NCBI GenBank assembly: GCA_043228905.1
Contig: JBHGNT010000010.1
Location: forward strand, 19,654,001 to 19,718,000
DNA from: Azolla caroliniana
Lineage: Eukaryota; Polypodiophyta
Direction: 5' to 3'
Length of the DNA stretch: 64,000 bases
Part shown: in pieces, positions 24,356 to 33,069 of the stretch
How positions within the stretch are numbered: the stretch's first letter is position 1
Layout: the number at the start of each line of letters is the position of its first letter
The notes under the pieces: generated by a model
What the model saw: only the letters and a program-made list of their open reading frames with translations
Told to the model about the DNA's origin: nothing
Database searches by the model: none
Translations under genes and position numbers: made by a program

Positions 24356-25139
24356 TGACAAGAACTAATCGTTCCTTATGCGCAATGCTCGGCCACAACC
24401 GAGCTTAAAATCATACACAGAAAACGGGAATGAATGCACGACACAAGAGAAGAGACGAGTACGCAGGATGTTTACATGGAAAACCCAAACTAAGGGAAAA
24501 AACCACGGTAGCCCACAGGCTGCAAACTATCACTATGCTAGAATGTACAATAGTGAGTTCATGGAGGCAACGACCTCGTGCTCACGATCCTCGCCACAGG
24601 CGGCGGTTACAACAGAGGCAATGACCTCTTTCTCTCTCTCTCTCTCTCTTTGTACACAGTTCCGCGCTCTCTCTCTCCTTGCACCAACAAGAATAACAAC
24701 TACACACTCTAAAAGTCTGCCCTAAGTCATATTTATACTAATATGACTTTTCGGCTATTTACAAATATAGCCATGATGGACTCTCATAAGCATATTTACT
24801 ATTAATATGTCTCTTCCTCCGGTGAGCACTCCTCACTGGGTCTGCACCATCCGGCTCTCTGTAGCTGGGTACTCCTCATCCGGTCCTCACCGGGTCTGCA
24901 CCATCCGGCTCTCCGTAGCCGGGTACTCTTCATCCGGTTCTCACCGGGTCTGCACCATCCGGCTCTCCGTAGCCGGGTACTCTTCATCCGGTTCTCACCG
25001 GGTCTGCACCATCCGGCTCTCCGTAGCCGGGTACTCTTCATCCGGTCCTCACCGAGTCTGCACCATCCGGCTCTCCGTAGCCGGGTACTCCTCATACGGT
25101 TCTTCTCCCTTCCCATCCGGAGGGACCTGTCTCCCAACA
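24356..25139 (-). mobile_element. Solo copia-type LTR inside Gyp1
   Basis: Read on the minus strand it starts TGTTGGGAGACAGG and ends GTTCTTGTCA. Near-identical 5-bp duplications flank it (GCGTA at 24351-24355, ACGTA at 25140-25144), and the Gyp1 frame EVGVDFFE is restored across it. It carries the CTCGGTTGTGGCCGAG hairpin and the AGTATAAATATGACTTAGGGC-like TATA region of Cop1-type LTRs, so it is a relative of Cop1. Its start (the U3 part) is expanded by a 54-bp minisatellite. Confidence 0.88.
24819..25098. repeat. 54-bp minisatellite, about 5 units, in the solo LTR
   Basis: The unit contains CACCGGGTCTGCACCATCCG and CTCTCCGTAGCCGGGTACTC. Five units lie head to tail with only a few substitutions. 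Because 54 is a multiple of 3, long open frames run through it on both strands (24802-25188 minus; 24807-25145 plus). They are products of the repeat and not genes. Confidence 0.92.
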
Positions 25140-25144
25140 ACGTA

Positions 25145-26548
25145 GACTTCTTCGAGTCGGCCCAAGTAATGGCAAAAGGAAGGAGCACTCCGGCACTGAA
25201 CGAATTCGACGAGAACGAGTACGAGGGGCAGTGGCTCCGGATCGGTAGGTTCTTGAAGACGCTGACCCTGGACGAGGTGTGGACGAAGGAAGAAGCGAAT
25301 CGAATCCGAAAGAAGGCGTACGGTTTCTTCCTGCGGGACGGGAGTATATGGAAGCACCCAAAGAAACGTAGAGGCTTTCCACTCCGAGTAGTGGTAAGAA
25401 GAGAGGAGAAGAGGGTGCTGTTGTCGGAATACCACGAGACCCCTTGGTCCGGTCACCGTGGGACGTAGGCAACGTTCGAGAAGGTGAAAGAGAAGTATTG
25501 GTGGTCGGGAATGTACCGCGACGCACAGCACTTCGTGACAACCTGCGAGAGCTGTCAGACCCACTCGACGATCTGACATAGGGACGAGTTGCACCCAACG
25601 TACCCACCGACCGTTCATTTCAAATGGATGGTAGACTTAGTGACCATGCCGATGGGGATGGGGCGGATGTGGTACATGGTGCTGGCATGCGAAGACCTGA
25701 TGAACCAAGTGGAGGGCCGAGCACTACAGAACAAGACAACGGCGGGAGTGTGTCGGTTCTTGATCGAGGAGGTTTTCTGCCGGTACGGGTGCGTGGGAAA
25801 AATCGTAGCCGATCGAGGGGAGCTGAATGCACAAGAGGCCGAGGAGCTGTTTGGACGGCTAGGTGTTAAGCTCTCTCTCACCACGACTTACAATCCAGAG
25901 GCGAACGGGAAGGTGGAGCGCAGACACGGACCCATCGTGAAGGCATTACTGCGAGCATGCGAAGGACAAGTCGGGAATTGGCTGTGGCTCTTGCCGTACG
26001 TGTTGTGGGCGGACCGAACTATGCACAACTTGGTGACTGGGTTCATGCCGGTGGAACACACGATCTCCTCATGGGTGGCGATCAACTGGACGGGTGAAAT
26101 GAGCCGAGAGGAACTATTGGTGGCAAGGATTCGGCAGCTTGAATGGAGACCGGAGGACGGGGCGAGGGCGAAAGCAAAATTGTGTGTGGCGCGGAGGAAG
26201 AGCAAGGACCAGTTCGACCAGACACGCCGGTTGCGACCGAGGAAGATAGAGGAAGGCAACTGGGTGTTGGTGTATGATAGCAACCTTGACAACCAGCATC
26301 AGGTGTCATGGAAATTTGCGAGGAGATGGTTCGGCCCTTACGTGGTGACGAGCGCAAACGACAACGCCACGTACCATATCACGGAGCTTGACGTGACGAG
26401 GATAGCAGTGCCGGTCGTGGGAAAACAGATGAAGGTCTTCAAGAAGTGGCATGAGGACAAACCGGGATTGGACAATGAGCACGAAGGTGACGACCCAGGG
26501 AGAACCGATGAAGGCGAGGAAGGCGGCAGTACGGAGGAAGACGAGTAA
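25145..26548 (+). pseudogene. Gyp1 pol, integrase part
   Basis: After the solo LTR the pol frame resumes at DFFESA. An HHCC-type zinc finger (TCESCQ), the catalytic core with D (WMVDLV), D (VADRGEL) and E (NGKVERRH), and a C-terminal domain with a KIEEGNWVLVYD block follow to the stop at 26546-26548. Breaks include a TAG at 25466-25468 where Gyp2 has Trp and a TGA near 25576 where Gyp2 has Arg. About ten residues after GFMPVE are missing compared with Gyp2. The last part is acidic. Confidence 0.88.
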
Positions 26549-26626
26549 CGTGTGGCCGGGTTTTCCCCCACACTTTGCTCCTTTCCTGGCACATTCCGGA
26601 GGATGTGCGGGTTTGATGGGGGTGGA

Positions 26627-27217
26627 TGTCGTGGGGAAAACCGGCCACAGGAGAAAGGGGGACCAAAGGCGCGTGAATCGCCGGTTACGGGAGGCACGCG
26701 AATAATAACTACTTGCAAAGAACCTAGGATCTAAGCAAATCGTTGTTGGGGGGCGGCCGAATTAATTACATGATGTAACAACCCGCCCTCCTTGGTATAT
26801 AAAAGGAGGGAGAAAGGGCTGAAAAAGGGGGGGCCTACGCATTTTGAGGAGAAGGAGGTGTTGTCGGATTGGGAACTGAGCATCTGTCTTCTTTTTCCTG
26901 TTTTCGAATTTCTGTTTCCTGTATCCCGAACCTGGGATTTTATTATCTTGGACGTATAGACATCTCTGTTTGCATAGGAAGCCCGAGTGCTCCCGATAGA
27001 GGCCTTGTTCTGTCACGGTTGTGGAGTGTGTGTGTTGGTAACTGAGCTCATAGCTCATTCCCGGTTGAACCGGTTGTAATTGCCCTGTTAATATAAGTTG
27101 TTTCAGTACTCCGCGTGTCCTAAGTTTCTTTCTCTCATCTCCCTTCTTGCAGTCCTCGGTCCAATGCCTCCGCGGTCCTGCCTACGTTTCCTCCCATCTA
27201 CGTGAAGTAACACGACA
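26627..27217 (+). repeat. Gyp1 3' LTR
   Basis: The 591-bp LTR is preceded by a purine tract (GATGGGGGTGGA) and ends CACGACA before the target duplication ACGT (27218-27221). It is clearly diverged from the 5' LTR at many positions, so Gyp1 is considerably older than Gyp2. Confidence 0.9.
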
Positions 27218-27220
27218 ACG

Positions 27221-27221
<1 letters not shown>

Positions 27222-27253
<32 letters not shown>

Positions 27254-27307
27254 ATGTAATATTTTTGGTCTCATAGGTTATATTTGACCTCCGAAGACGA
27301 TAATATA

Positions 27308-27339
<32 letters not shown>

Positions 27340-27341
27340 CT
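27222..27341. repeat. (TC)n and (TCTA)n microsatellites
   Basis: A (TC)n tract at 27222-27248 directly follows the Gyp1 target duplication, and a (TCTA)n tract lies at about 27308-27340. The minus-strand LINE tail begins beside the latter. Confidence 0.85.
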
Positions 27342-27714
27342 CTTTTTTCGTAAATAATGGCTTTCATTCCAAAAGAAAAAACACCACCATGACTAACTTA
27401 CTACGAATTATAGAACCCTTCTATCTAGGGATCTAAAGAATATTATGACACCAAACTCAATGCCACCCTACACACCAATTCAAATGGCGAGTATGATGAT
27501 ATGTGACCTTGCAAAGTTCACTCTCTTCCTGGTTGAGATTTCGTGACTTCTCTAGAACTGTCAATTGCCACAAAAGAAATCCTTTTAACTTTAGAACATA
27601 TTTTCTCACCCCAACTTGCGAATAAAAAATGAAGGCATTCCGCATATTCCAATTGAACTATAGCCCCCAATACCTCAAGAACTCAAAAATAATTTGAAAA
27701 TGAGGCATCGGTTC
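27342..27714 (-). mobile_element. LINE 3' end (left part of a LINE split by Gyp3)
   Basis: On the minus strand the reading frame resumes here from the part at 48586-50290 (MENNEP then MPHFQIIFEF). It soon reaches a stop, and the sequence runs through a non-coding tail to an A-rich end near 27342. The 5-bp duplication GGTTC (27710-27714 and 48586-48590) marks the Gyp3 insertion point. The frame at 27457-27645 is tail sequence without recognised function. Confidence 0.72.
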
Positions 27715-28153
27715 TGTCATGATATGGCAAGACTCGAACCCATGACCTTAGGTTATATGGGTCGAGCTCTTGACCATTATATCGTATATTATTTTCATTT
27801 ATATTTTATTATAGGAAATTAATGTATATTCCAGATTTCTCTGGAACATTCTAGAAGTTTCAGGATTACTCCTGAGAACACTATAAAAGAGGGCACTAGG
27901 CATTATGTTGAACCAAATTGGTTCAACGCCAGTCTTTAGCCTCATAGCCCTTTTGTACTTACTCTTCTTATAATATATAATCTATTATCATCATCTCTCT
28001 CTCTCTCTCTCACACTCGTCCTCGCTATCTCTCTCTCTCTCTCCTCTTCTCTCTTCCTCTCTCGGGAGTCTTACGTAGTCCCGTCCTCTTAGTACTAATA
28101 GTACCTCCCTTCTCTAGTACTAATCCTCTCTCTGTTTAGTACTATTCCTGACA
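27715..28153 (+). repeat. Gyp3 5' LTR
   Basis: This 439-bp LTR begins with about 75 bp that resemble a tRNA read backwards (box-B-like GGTTCGAGTC and box-A-like TAATGGTCAAGAGC on the minus strand). It then has CTATAAAAGA (TATA at 27882-27887), a 21-bp perfect palindrome (GTTGAACCAA, one base, complement) at about 27907-27927 and (TC)n tracts. Compared with the 3' LTR it shows several substitutions and lacks about 18 bp, so the element is not recent. Confidence 0.9.
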
Positions 28154-28167
28154 GTTTGAACCAATTT
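27882..28167 (+). promoter_or_regulatory. Gyp3 TATA box and putative self-primer pair
   Basis: TATAAA lies at 27882-27887. About 33 bp downstream, where an RNA would be expected to start, is AAATTGGTTCAA (27915-27926). Its exact reverse complement TTGAACCAATTT is at 28156-28167, two bases after the LTR end, where a primer-binding site should be. No TGG-starting tRNA-type site is present. The arrangement is that of Tf1/sushi-type self-priming, where the RNA 5' end folds back onto the primer site. The transcription start is inferred from the TATA spacing only. Confidence 0.6.
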
Positions 28168-28225
28168 TCCCTTCTGTCTCTCTCGCTTCATACTAATCTC
28201 TTATTCCTCTTTTCTTTTTCATCCC

Positions 28226-28660
28226 ATGGCCACAGTTAGCGCTCAGGAATATCAATCTGTTTTTTCAGAGTTTCAATGTTTGAAAGAGAAGTTCCTAGCT
28301 TTGGAACAAGAAAATCAACGGTTGCTGGGGGATCTTCAACAAATCTCCTTAGAAAAGCAACAAACGCAACAACAACATGGGGAACTTGCATTACGCGTGC
28401 AACAACTCGAAGCAACCATCGTAGCGATGCAACAACAAGGCCTCGGAACACAAGGGATTCATAAGAAACCCAAGATTGGCCTTCCCACAAAGTTCAATGG
28501 AACACGATCACAGTTTAGAGGGTTCCTTAATCAGGTACGATTAGTTATTCAAATGCATCCTTCTCGATATCCTACCGATGCATCACGAGTGGGTTTAGTA
28601 GGGACGTTGTTAAGTGGCTTAGCGTTGGCATGGTTTGCTTCATTGTTGGAAAAGGAGTCT
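28226..28660 (+). pseudogene. Gyp3 gag, N-terminal half
   Basis: The frame from the ATG at 28226 gives 145 residues. A glutamine-rich, heptad-like segment at about 20-75 is probably a coiled coil. A retrotransposon-gag core start follows (PTKFNGTRSQFRGFLNQ, then LLSGLALAWFASLLEKES). It is cut after the TCT codon for Ser by the TIR element at 28661, and the same frame resumes at 31883. The role would be particle formation and RNA packaging. Confidence 0.85.
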
Positions 28661-29399
28661 AACACGTTTGCGTTCACAAGTGGAAGGATTGCGCATTCCA
28701 CTTATAGATTCCTTTTATAATCTTGCGATTTTAGACTATTTTCAAAAACTTGATACACCAGTATCACATGTTTTAAATAGCATGTAAAAATTTGCTAGTT
28801 TTTTGAGATTTACAAGTTTCAAAATGATCATTTCTAAAATGGAATAGTTTTTCAATAAATGTTTAAATTTTGATGGTTTGTAGATATGAAATGTAGTTAA
28901 CTTAAAGAAAATCACAATGGTCAACTCAAGGCACAAGTTAAGGTTAATGGTTTCACCATCTTGAGGAGATTAAGATTACATCTATTGTTAGACTTGAAAA
29001 TGTTTTAACTATAAAAGGTAACATTGCAATCCTTAATGTCATCATCTATAAATTAATGCTCACTAACATCCATAAATTCACAACTCAAGAAATGTAGACA
29101 ATATTCATAAACAATTTTGATAAATCCAAAACTCCTAAAATGTAGACGATATTCATAAACTGTCAAACTTTAGATGTGAACATTAATATATCAATTTGAA
29201 CATAACACATAGTTATCAGGGTATCTACAATGTTATCGTGTTCTTCCTTATAAGAATTCCCCTTCAAAATTTGTGACGTAATGGCATTTACAAAGTTCAG
29301 TTACCATCAACAGAATTATTAATGGTTTTCTGAATCTAATAAATGAAGCACATGTTTACCATAAGGTATTTTGTTGTGCAACATACATCTTTAAAAACC

Positions 29400-29810
29400 T
29401 CTTTTATTTGAAAAACAACAACAGTTTTAAACATGAACACGATATGTTGTATTGAGTTGATGTAAAAAATAGAGTTTTCATCATAATTCTATACAATATA
29501 TTGAGTTCATGTTCAAAGTTTTTTTACCGAATTAAACAAAAATAATAAAAATTATAAATTAAGCTTGAGTTCATAGAAAAACTAGATTTTTCATCACAAT
29601 TCGATATAATGTATCGAGTTCATGTTTAAAGTAATTTTTTCAAATTTTTAAATTTTTTATTTTCAATTTGTTTCAAAATTTTTTATTTTTTTTCAAATTT
29701 TTTGATTTATTTTTATTTTTTATGGAAAAAATAATAATTTAAAACATGAACTCGATACATTGTATCGACTTGTGATAAAAAGTCTGGTTTTTTCATCACC
29801 TATTAAAGCA
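29400..29810. repeat. Degenerate palindrome block
   Basis: AT-rich sequence holds worn copies of the GAACTCGATAC...GTATCGAGTTC palindrome, with variants such as ATAATGTATCGAGTTCATG near 29608-29626 and CATGAACTCGATACATTG near 29747-29764. They look like ancestral or decayed relatives of the perfect copies at 30230-30723. Confidence 0.6.
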
Positions 29811-30111
29811 CAAAAAAACTTTCTAAGACAGTGACGAAATTAGTACTAAGAGAGAAATATTAGTACTAAGAAGAATAGAAGGTGTAGAACACTTGAGAAA
29901 AGAAGAGAGAGAGAGAGTGAGAGTGAGAGAGGGACTAAGTGGGAATGATGATGACAGCGATATATTATGTGAGAAGAATATACAATGAAGGCTAAGAGGC
30001 TTAAGTCTGGCGTTGAACCGATTTGGTTCGAAATAATGCCTTGTGGCTCCTTTGATAGTGTTCTAAGGCTTGCTAAAGTAGTTGAAAATGAAAATATTCT
30101 TTGTATTACAA

Positions 30112-30428
30112 TGTATGGTTTAATGGTTAGGAACTCGACCCATGCAACGTTAGGTCATGGGTTCAAGTCTCACCTTACCATGACATGAAGAAAACTAACA
30201 TTTTTAGATGAAAAAATCATGCTTTTAAACATGAACTCGATACGCCGTATCGAGTTCATGTAAAAAAGTAGCATGAACTCGATACGGCGTATCGAGTTCA
30301 TGTTTAAAAGCATGATTTTTTCGTGCAAAAATATTAGTTTTGTTTCATGTCATGGTAAGGTAGGACTCGAACCCATGACCTTACGCTCATGGGTCCAACT
30401 CCTAACCATTAGACCATATATTGTAACA
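30112..30428. repeat. Long foldback (about 150-bp arms) with tRNA-like sequence
   Basis: The left arm (about 30112-30260) and right arm (about 30272-30428) are inverted copies with a spacer near 11 bp. Each arm contains a tRNA-like stretch (ATGGTTAGGA, a box-A-like word, and GGGTTCRAGTC, a box-B-like word), then CATGACATGAA, AAAAAATCATGCTTTTAAA and one perfect palindrome at the tip (30230-30260 and 30272-30302). A transcript would form a long hairpin. No open frame of note is present. Confidence 0.8.
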
Positions 30429-30488
30429 CAAGATAAAATCATTTTTAGAAATATTATCAACACTAAGAATACTATATTAGCTTTTTAA

Positions 30489-30743
30489 CATGAACTCGAT
30501 ACGCCGTATCGAGTTCATGTAAAAACGTTAGCTTTTCAACATGAACTTGATACGGCGTATCGAGTTCATGTTTAAAAGCGTGATTTGTTACATGAACTCG
30601 ATACGGCGTATCGAGTTCATGTTTAAAAGCGTGATTTGTTACATGAACTCGATACGGCGTATCGAGTTCATGTTTAAAAGCGTGATTTGTTACATGAACT
30701 CGATACGGCGTATCGAGTTCATGTTTAAAAGCGTGATTTGTTC
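30489..30743. repeat. Array of perfect 31-bp palindromes, 51-bp period
   Basis: Each palindrome is CATGAACTCGATACG, one G or C, then the exact reverse complement. Copies are at 30489-30519, 30540-30570 (one mismatch), 30591-30621, 30642-30672 and 30693-30723, plus two more at 30230-30260 and 30272-30302. The last four are in tandem with a constant spacer TTTAAAAGCGTGATTTGTTA. The short open frame of repeated 17-residue units at 30541-30759 is a product of the array. Confidence 0.93.
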
Positions 30744-30767
30744 ATTTAAAAAAATTTAGCTATATTG

Positions 30768-30850
30768 AAATCATGATATGGTAGGACTTGAACCCATGAC
30801 CTAATACTTCATGGGTCTAACTCTTGACCACTAGACCACTAGACCATACT
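30768..30850 (-). other. tRNA-like motif, third copy in the TIR element
   Basis: On the minus strand a box-A-like CTAGTGGTCAAGAGTT and a box-B-like GGGTTCAAGTC occur with spacing similar to a tRNA. Acceptor and anticodon stems do not pair well, so it is not a functional tRNA gene. The same motif begins the Gyp3 LTR. A short partial duplication of its right side (ACTAGACCA, TTCATGGGTCTAACTCTTGA) follows. Confidence 0.55.
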
Positions 30851-31882
30851 TCATGGGTCTAACTCTTGAAGTTTCTAAAATTATAAATAAAAATTCGAAA
30901 AAAAAATTGAAACAAATTAGAAAAAAATACTTTAAGCATGAACTCAATACATTATATTGAATTGTGATGACAATTATGGTTTTCTAGATGAACTCAAGCA
31001 CAAATTATTATTATTATTATTTTTTAAATCTAGTAAAACAAACTTTGAGATTATTATATCGAATTGTGATGAAAATTATGGTTTTTTGGATGAACTCAGA
31101 TGACAAGGAAACTTGCAAGAACTCAAGATGGGGATATTAATAGCTACACATGTAGATGGCCATGACCTAGGGTACCAATTCGGCATTGGTAAAGTTTTGG
31201 ACGTGATGATGCATTAAACCTTTGTAATACATCTATGATTAACATTAATGAGGTGGATATCATTATGTATGACTTTACACACACAAAATTTGGATGTTTA
31301 AGGACAACAACGATATACATAATAAAAGAGATATTAGCAAGTCTAGAAGATATCTCAAATTGAAGGGGAAGAAGATTTACTGCACACAATTTGGAGATAC
31401 CATTTGGTGAAGACAATGATTTGATTGGTACATTGGAAAATGAGGAGGAAGAGTCACGATTGTATATTATCTATAGTAGTGATTGTTATGAAAAGAATGA
31501 TGATAGTCATGCAAATAACTCCCAAATGTATTTGTTGTACAACTATATGTAACAAATTTAGACAACATTTTATCGAATGGAATAAAAATGTTCATTGTTT
31601 TGAAGTATTGTACTTTCAATTTCCTTAAGATCTAAAAACTTATTAGCTGTCATTTTTCCTTAAAAATCCACAAGTTACTTTTCATATTTGACCCAAATTT
31701 GGCATTTTTCAATTTTACCAAATGGTGAAAATTTCAACTTTTTCATCAAGTTTTCGAGAACATGTGATACTAGTATCAAGATGTTTTGTGAAATGGCAAA
31801 AAAACCCCAAAATCAAACGGAATATTCCTTATCCTTCCACTTATGCGCAATCCTTCCACTTGTGAACGCGAACGTGTTGTCT

Positions 31883-32452
31883 CCATTACTCAACAACTTT
31901 GAAGAGTTTATAGGTGAGTTTAAAGCATGCTTTGGGGATACTAACAGCATAAGGACTGCAATCAACAAAATCCGGCGATTACACCAAGGAGACCGTCCAA
32001 CCTCCACATACGTTGCAGATTTCCGTCTACTCGCCGCTGACATCCCTTGGGATGATCAAGCGTTGATGGAGAAATTTCGTTATGGTTTACACAACGATGT
32101 CAAGGATTTACTCTTGACTTTCCCTGAAGAGCCAAACTCCTTAACAGAAGCAATCAGTTGCGCGGTGAGATGTGACAACCGCCTCTTTGAGCGACGTTCG
32201 GAACGACAACTACATATGCCGAGGGAAAGATCAGAGCCCACCTACGCCTCAATGGTAGCAAAACCTTTACCGAGGGAGTACTATAATGCGCCTCCAGTGA
32301 ATACTCCAACTCCGATGGAGATTGACACTACACGTCGTCGAGGGCCATTATCCGAAGAAGAAAAGCAGCGACGCCGAACAAATCGACTATGTCTCTACTG
32401 CGGTGGACCAGGACACATTGCAATAAATTGTCCCCATAGGCCAAGTAGATAG
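31883..32452 (+). pseudogene. Gyp3 gag, C-terminal half
   Basis: The frame resumes after the TIR element in phase with 28226-28660 and adds 189 residues. They comprise the rest of the retrotransposon-gag core (FKACFGDTN...WDDQALMEKFRYGLHNDVKDLL), a basic linker and a CCHC zinc knuckle CLYCGGPGHIAINC near the end, with the stop at 32450-32452. The knuckle and core resemble sushi/Tcn1-type chromovirus gags more than typical plant chromovirus gags (from memory of the families). Confidence 0.85.
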
Positions 32453-32749
32453 GTAAACCAAATAGTTGCTAGTTCTAATTGTACTAAACCCGAGCCTATT
32501 ACAGTAGGGATATCTGATAGTACTAATAGTACTAATAGCCTAGATCTAGCGAACAAATTTGATGTTCTTAGTCAGTTAGAAGAGGAGTTAAACGACTAAG
32601 TCCAGCCAAAATAGGAGCCGTTTGGTTGGACAACCCTAGATCTGTGCAGCCCATTAGTGGTTCCATTTCCTCAAAGCAAGTTAGCAATGTATTTGTAGCC
32701 CAAGTAACAGTTAGTACTAATTGTTGTTGTCATTTTCTGTTTTGCATGA
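32453..32749 (+). other. Gyp3 gag-pol junction remnant
   Basis: Non-coding as it stands. It has short TAGTACTAATAGTACTAATAG repeats, also seen in the Gyp3 LTR end, and what may be the start of the protease region. The rest of the protease and the RT fingers and palm are missing and an LTR fragment begins. Confidence 0.5.
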
Positions 32750-33069
32750 GATTAGTGTGCGTAACTGTGTACAGAGAGAGAGAGAGAGAGAGAAAGAGGT
32801 CGTTGCCTCTGTTGTAATCGCTACCTGTGGCGAAGATCCGTGAGCACGAGGTCGGTGCCTTAGTGAACTCACTGTTGTACATACTTACATAGTGACAGTT
32901 TGCAGCCTGTGGGCTGCCGTGGTTTTTCCCCTAGTTTGGGGGTTTTCCACGTAAACCTCCTGTGTATCTTTCTCTTCTCCTTGTCGTGTTTTATTTCCCG
33001 TTTTCTGTGTATGAAAAGAATCTCGGTTGTGGCCGAGCGCTGGACATAAGGAACGTCCAGATCCTGTCA
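32750..33069 (+). repeat. Cop1-like LTR fragment replacing part of Gyp3 pol
   Basis: About 320 bp match the 3' two thirds of Cop1-type LTRs: TGTACAGAGAG(AG)n, GGTCGTTGCCTCTGTTGTAA, GAGCACGAGGTCGGTGCCT, CATAGTGACAGTTTGCAGCCTGTGGGCT, and the hairpin CTCGGTTGTGGCCGAG. It ends CATAAGGAACGTCCAGATCCTGTCA, like the end of the solo LTR at 24356-25139. The LTR start is missing. Gyp3 pol continues at CTAAGGTCAAG straight after. Confidence 0.82.

Larger units (their letters stand above)
14371..27217 (+). mobile_element. Gyp1: Ty3/gypsy LTR retrotransposon of fungal-like type, inactivated
   Basis: The element is bounded by LTRs (14371-14963 and 26627-27217) that start TGTCGTGGGG and end ACATGACA or ACACGACA. 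Flanking duplications are ACGT at 14367-14370 and 27218-27221. Order is gag, protease, RT, RNase H, integrase, all on the plus strand. Two insertions split it: copia Cop1 at 16962-22211 (TSD GAAAG) in the protease region, and a solo LTR at 24356-25139 between RNase H and integrase. Without these inserts it would be about 6.8 kb. Many stops and frameshifts make it non-coding. The translated pieces match Gyp2 throughout, so the two are one family. Confidence 0.92.
28661..31878. mobile_element. 3.2-kb TIR element (DNA-transposon-like, unassigned) inside Gyp3 gag
   Basis: The insert is bounded by inverted repeats of 35 bp with one mismatch, starting AACACGTTTGCGTTCACAAG (28661-28695 and 31844-31878). 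Weaker inverted similarity continues inward (CTTGATAC..AGTATCACATGTT on both sides). Four bases GTCT are duplicated on the flanks (28657-28660, 31879-31882), and removing the insert plus one GTCT restores the gag frame. The inside is AT-rich, has no transposase frame, and carries palindromes, a foldback and tRNA-like motifs. The superfamily is not clear: a 4-bp duplication does not fit hAT, MULE, CACTA or PIF/Harbinger. Confidence 0.7.

Noticed and set aside
24802-25188. Repeat-rich protein gene on either strand
   Set aside because: The open frame exists because a 54-bp minisatellite, a multiple of three, is repeated inside a solo LTR.
30112-30190. Functional tRNA gene
   Set aside because: Box A and B words are present, but the acceptor and anticodon stems pair poorly and several copies lie inside mobile elements.
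30489-30743. CRISPR-like array
   Set aside because: The repeats are perfect palindromes with identical spacers inside a plant transposable element, so there are no varied spacers and no cas genes.
28661-31878. Mutator-like element
   Set aside because: The inverted ends are long enough, but only a 4-bp duplication is seen and no 9-bp one, and no MULE transposase is present.
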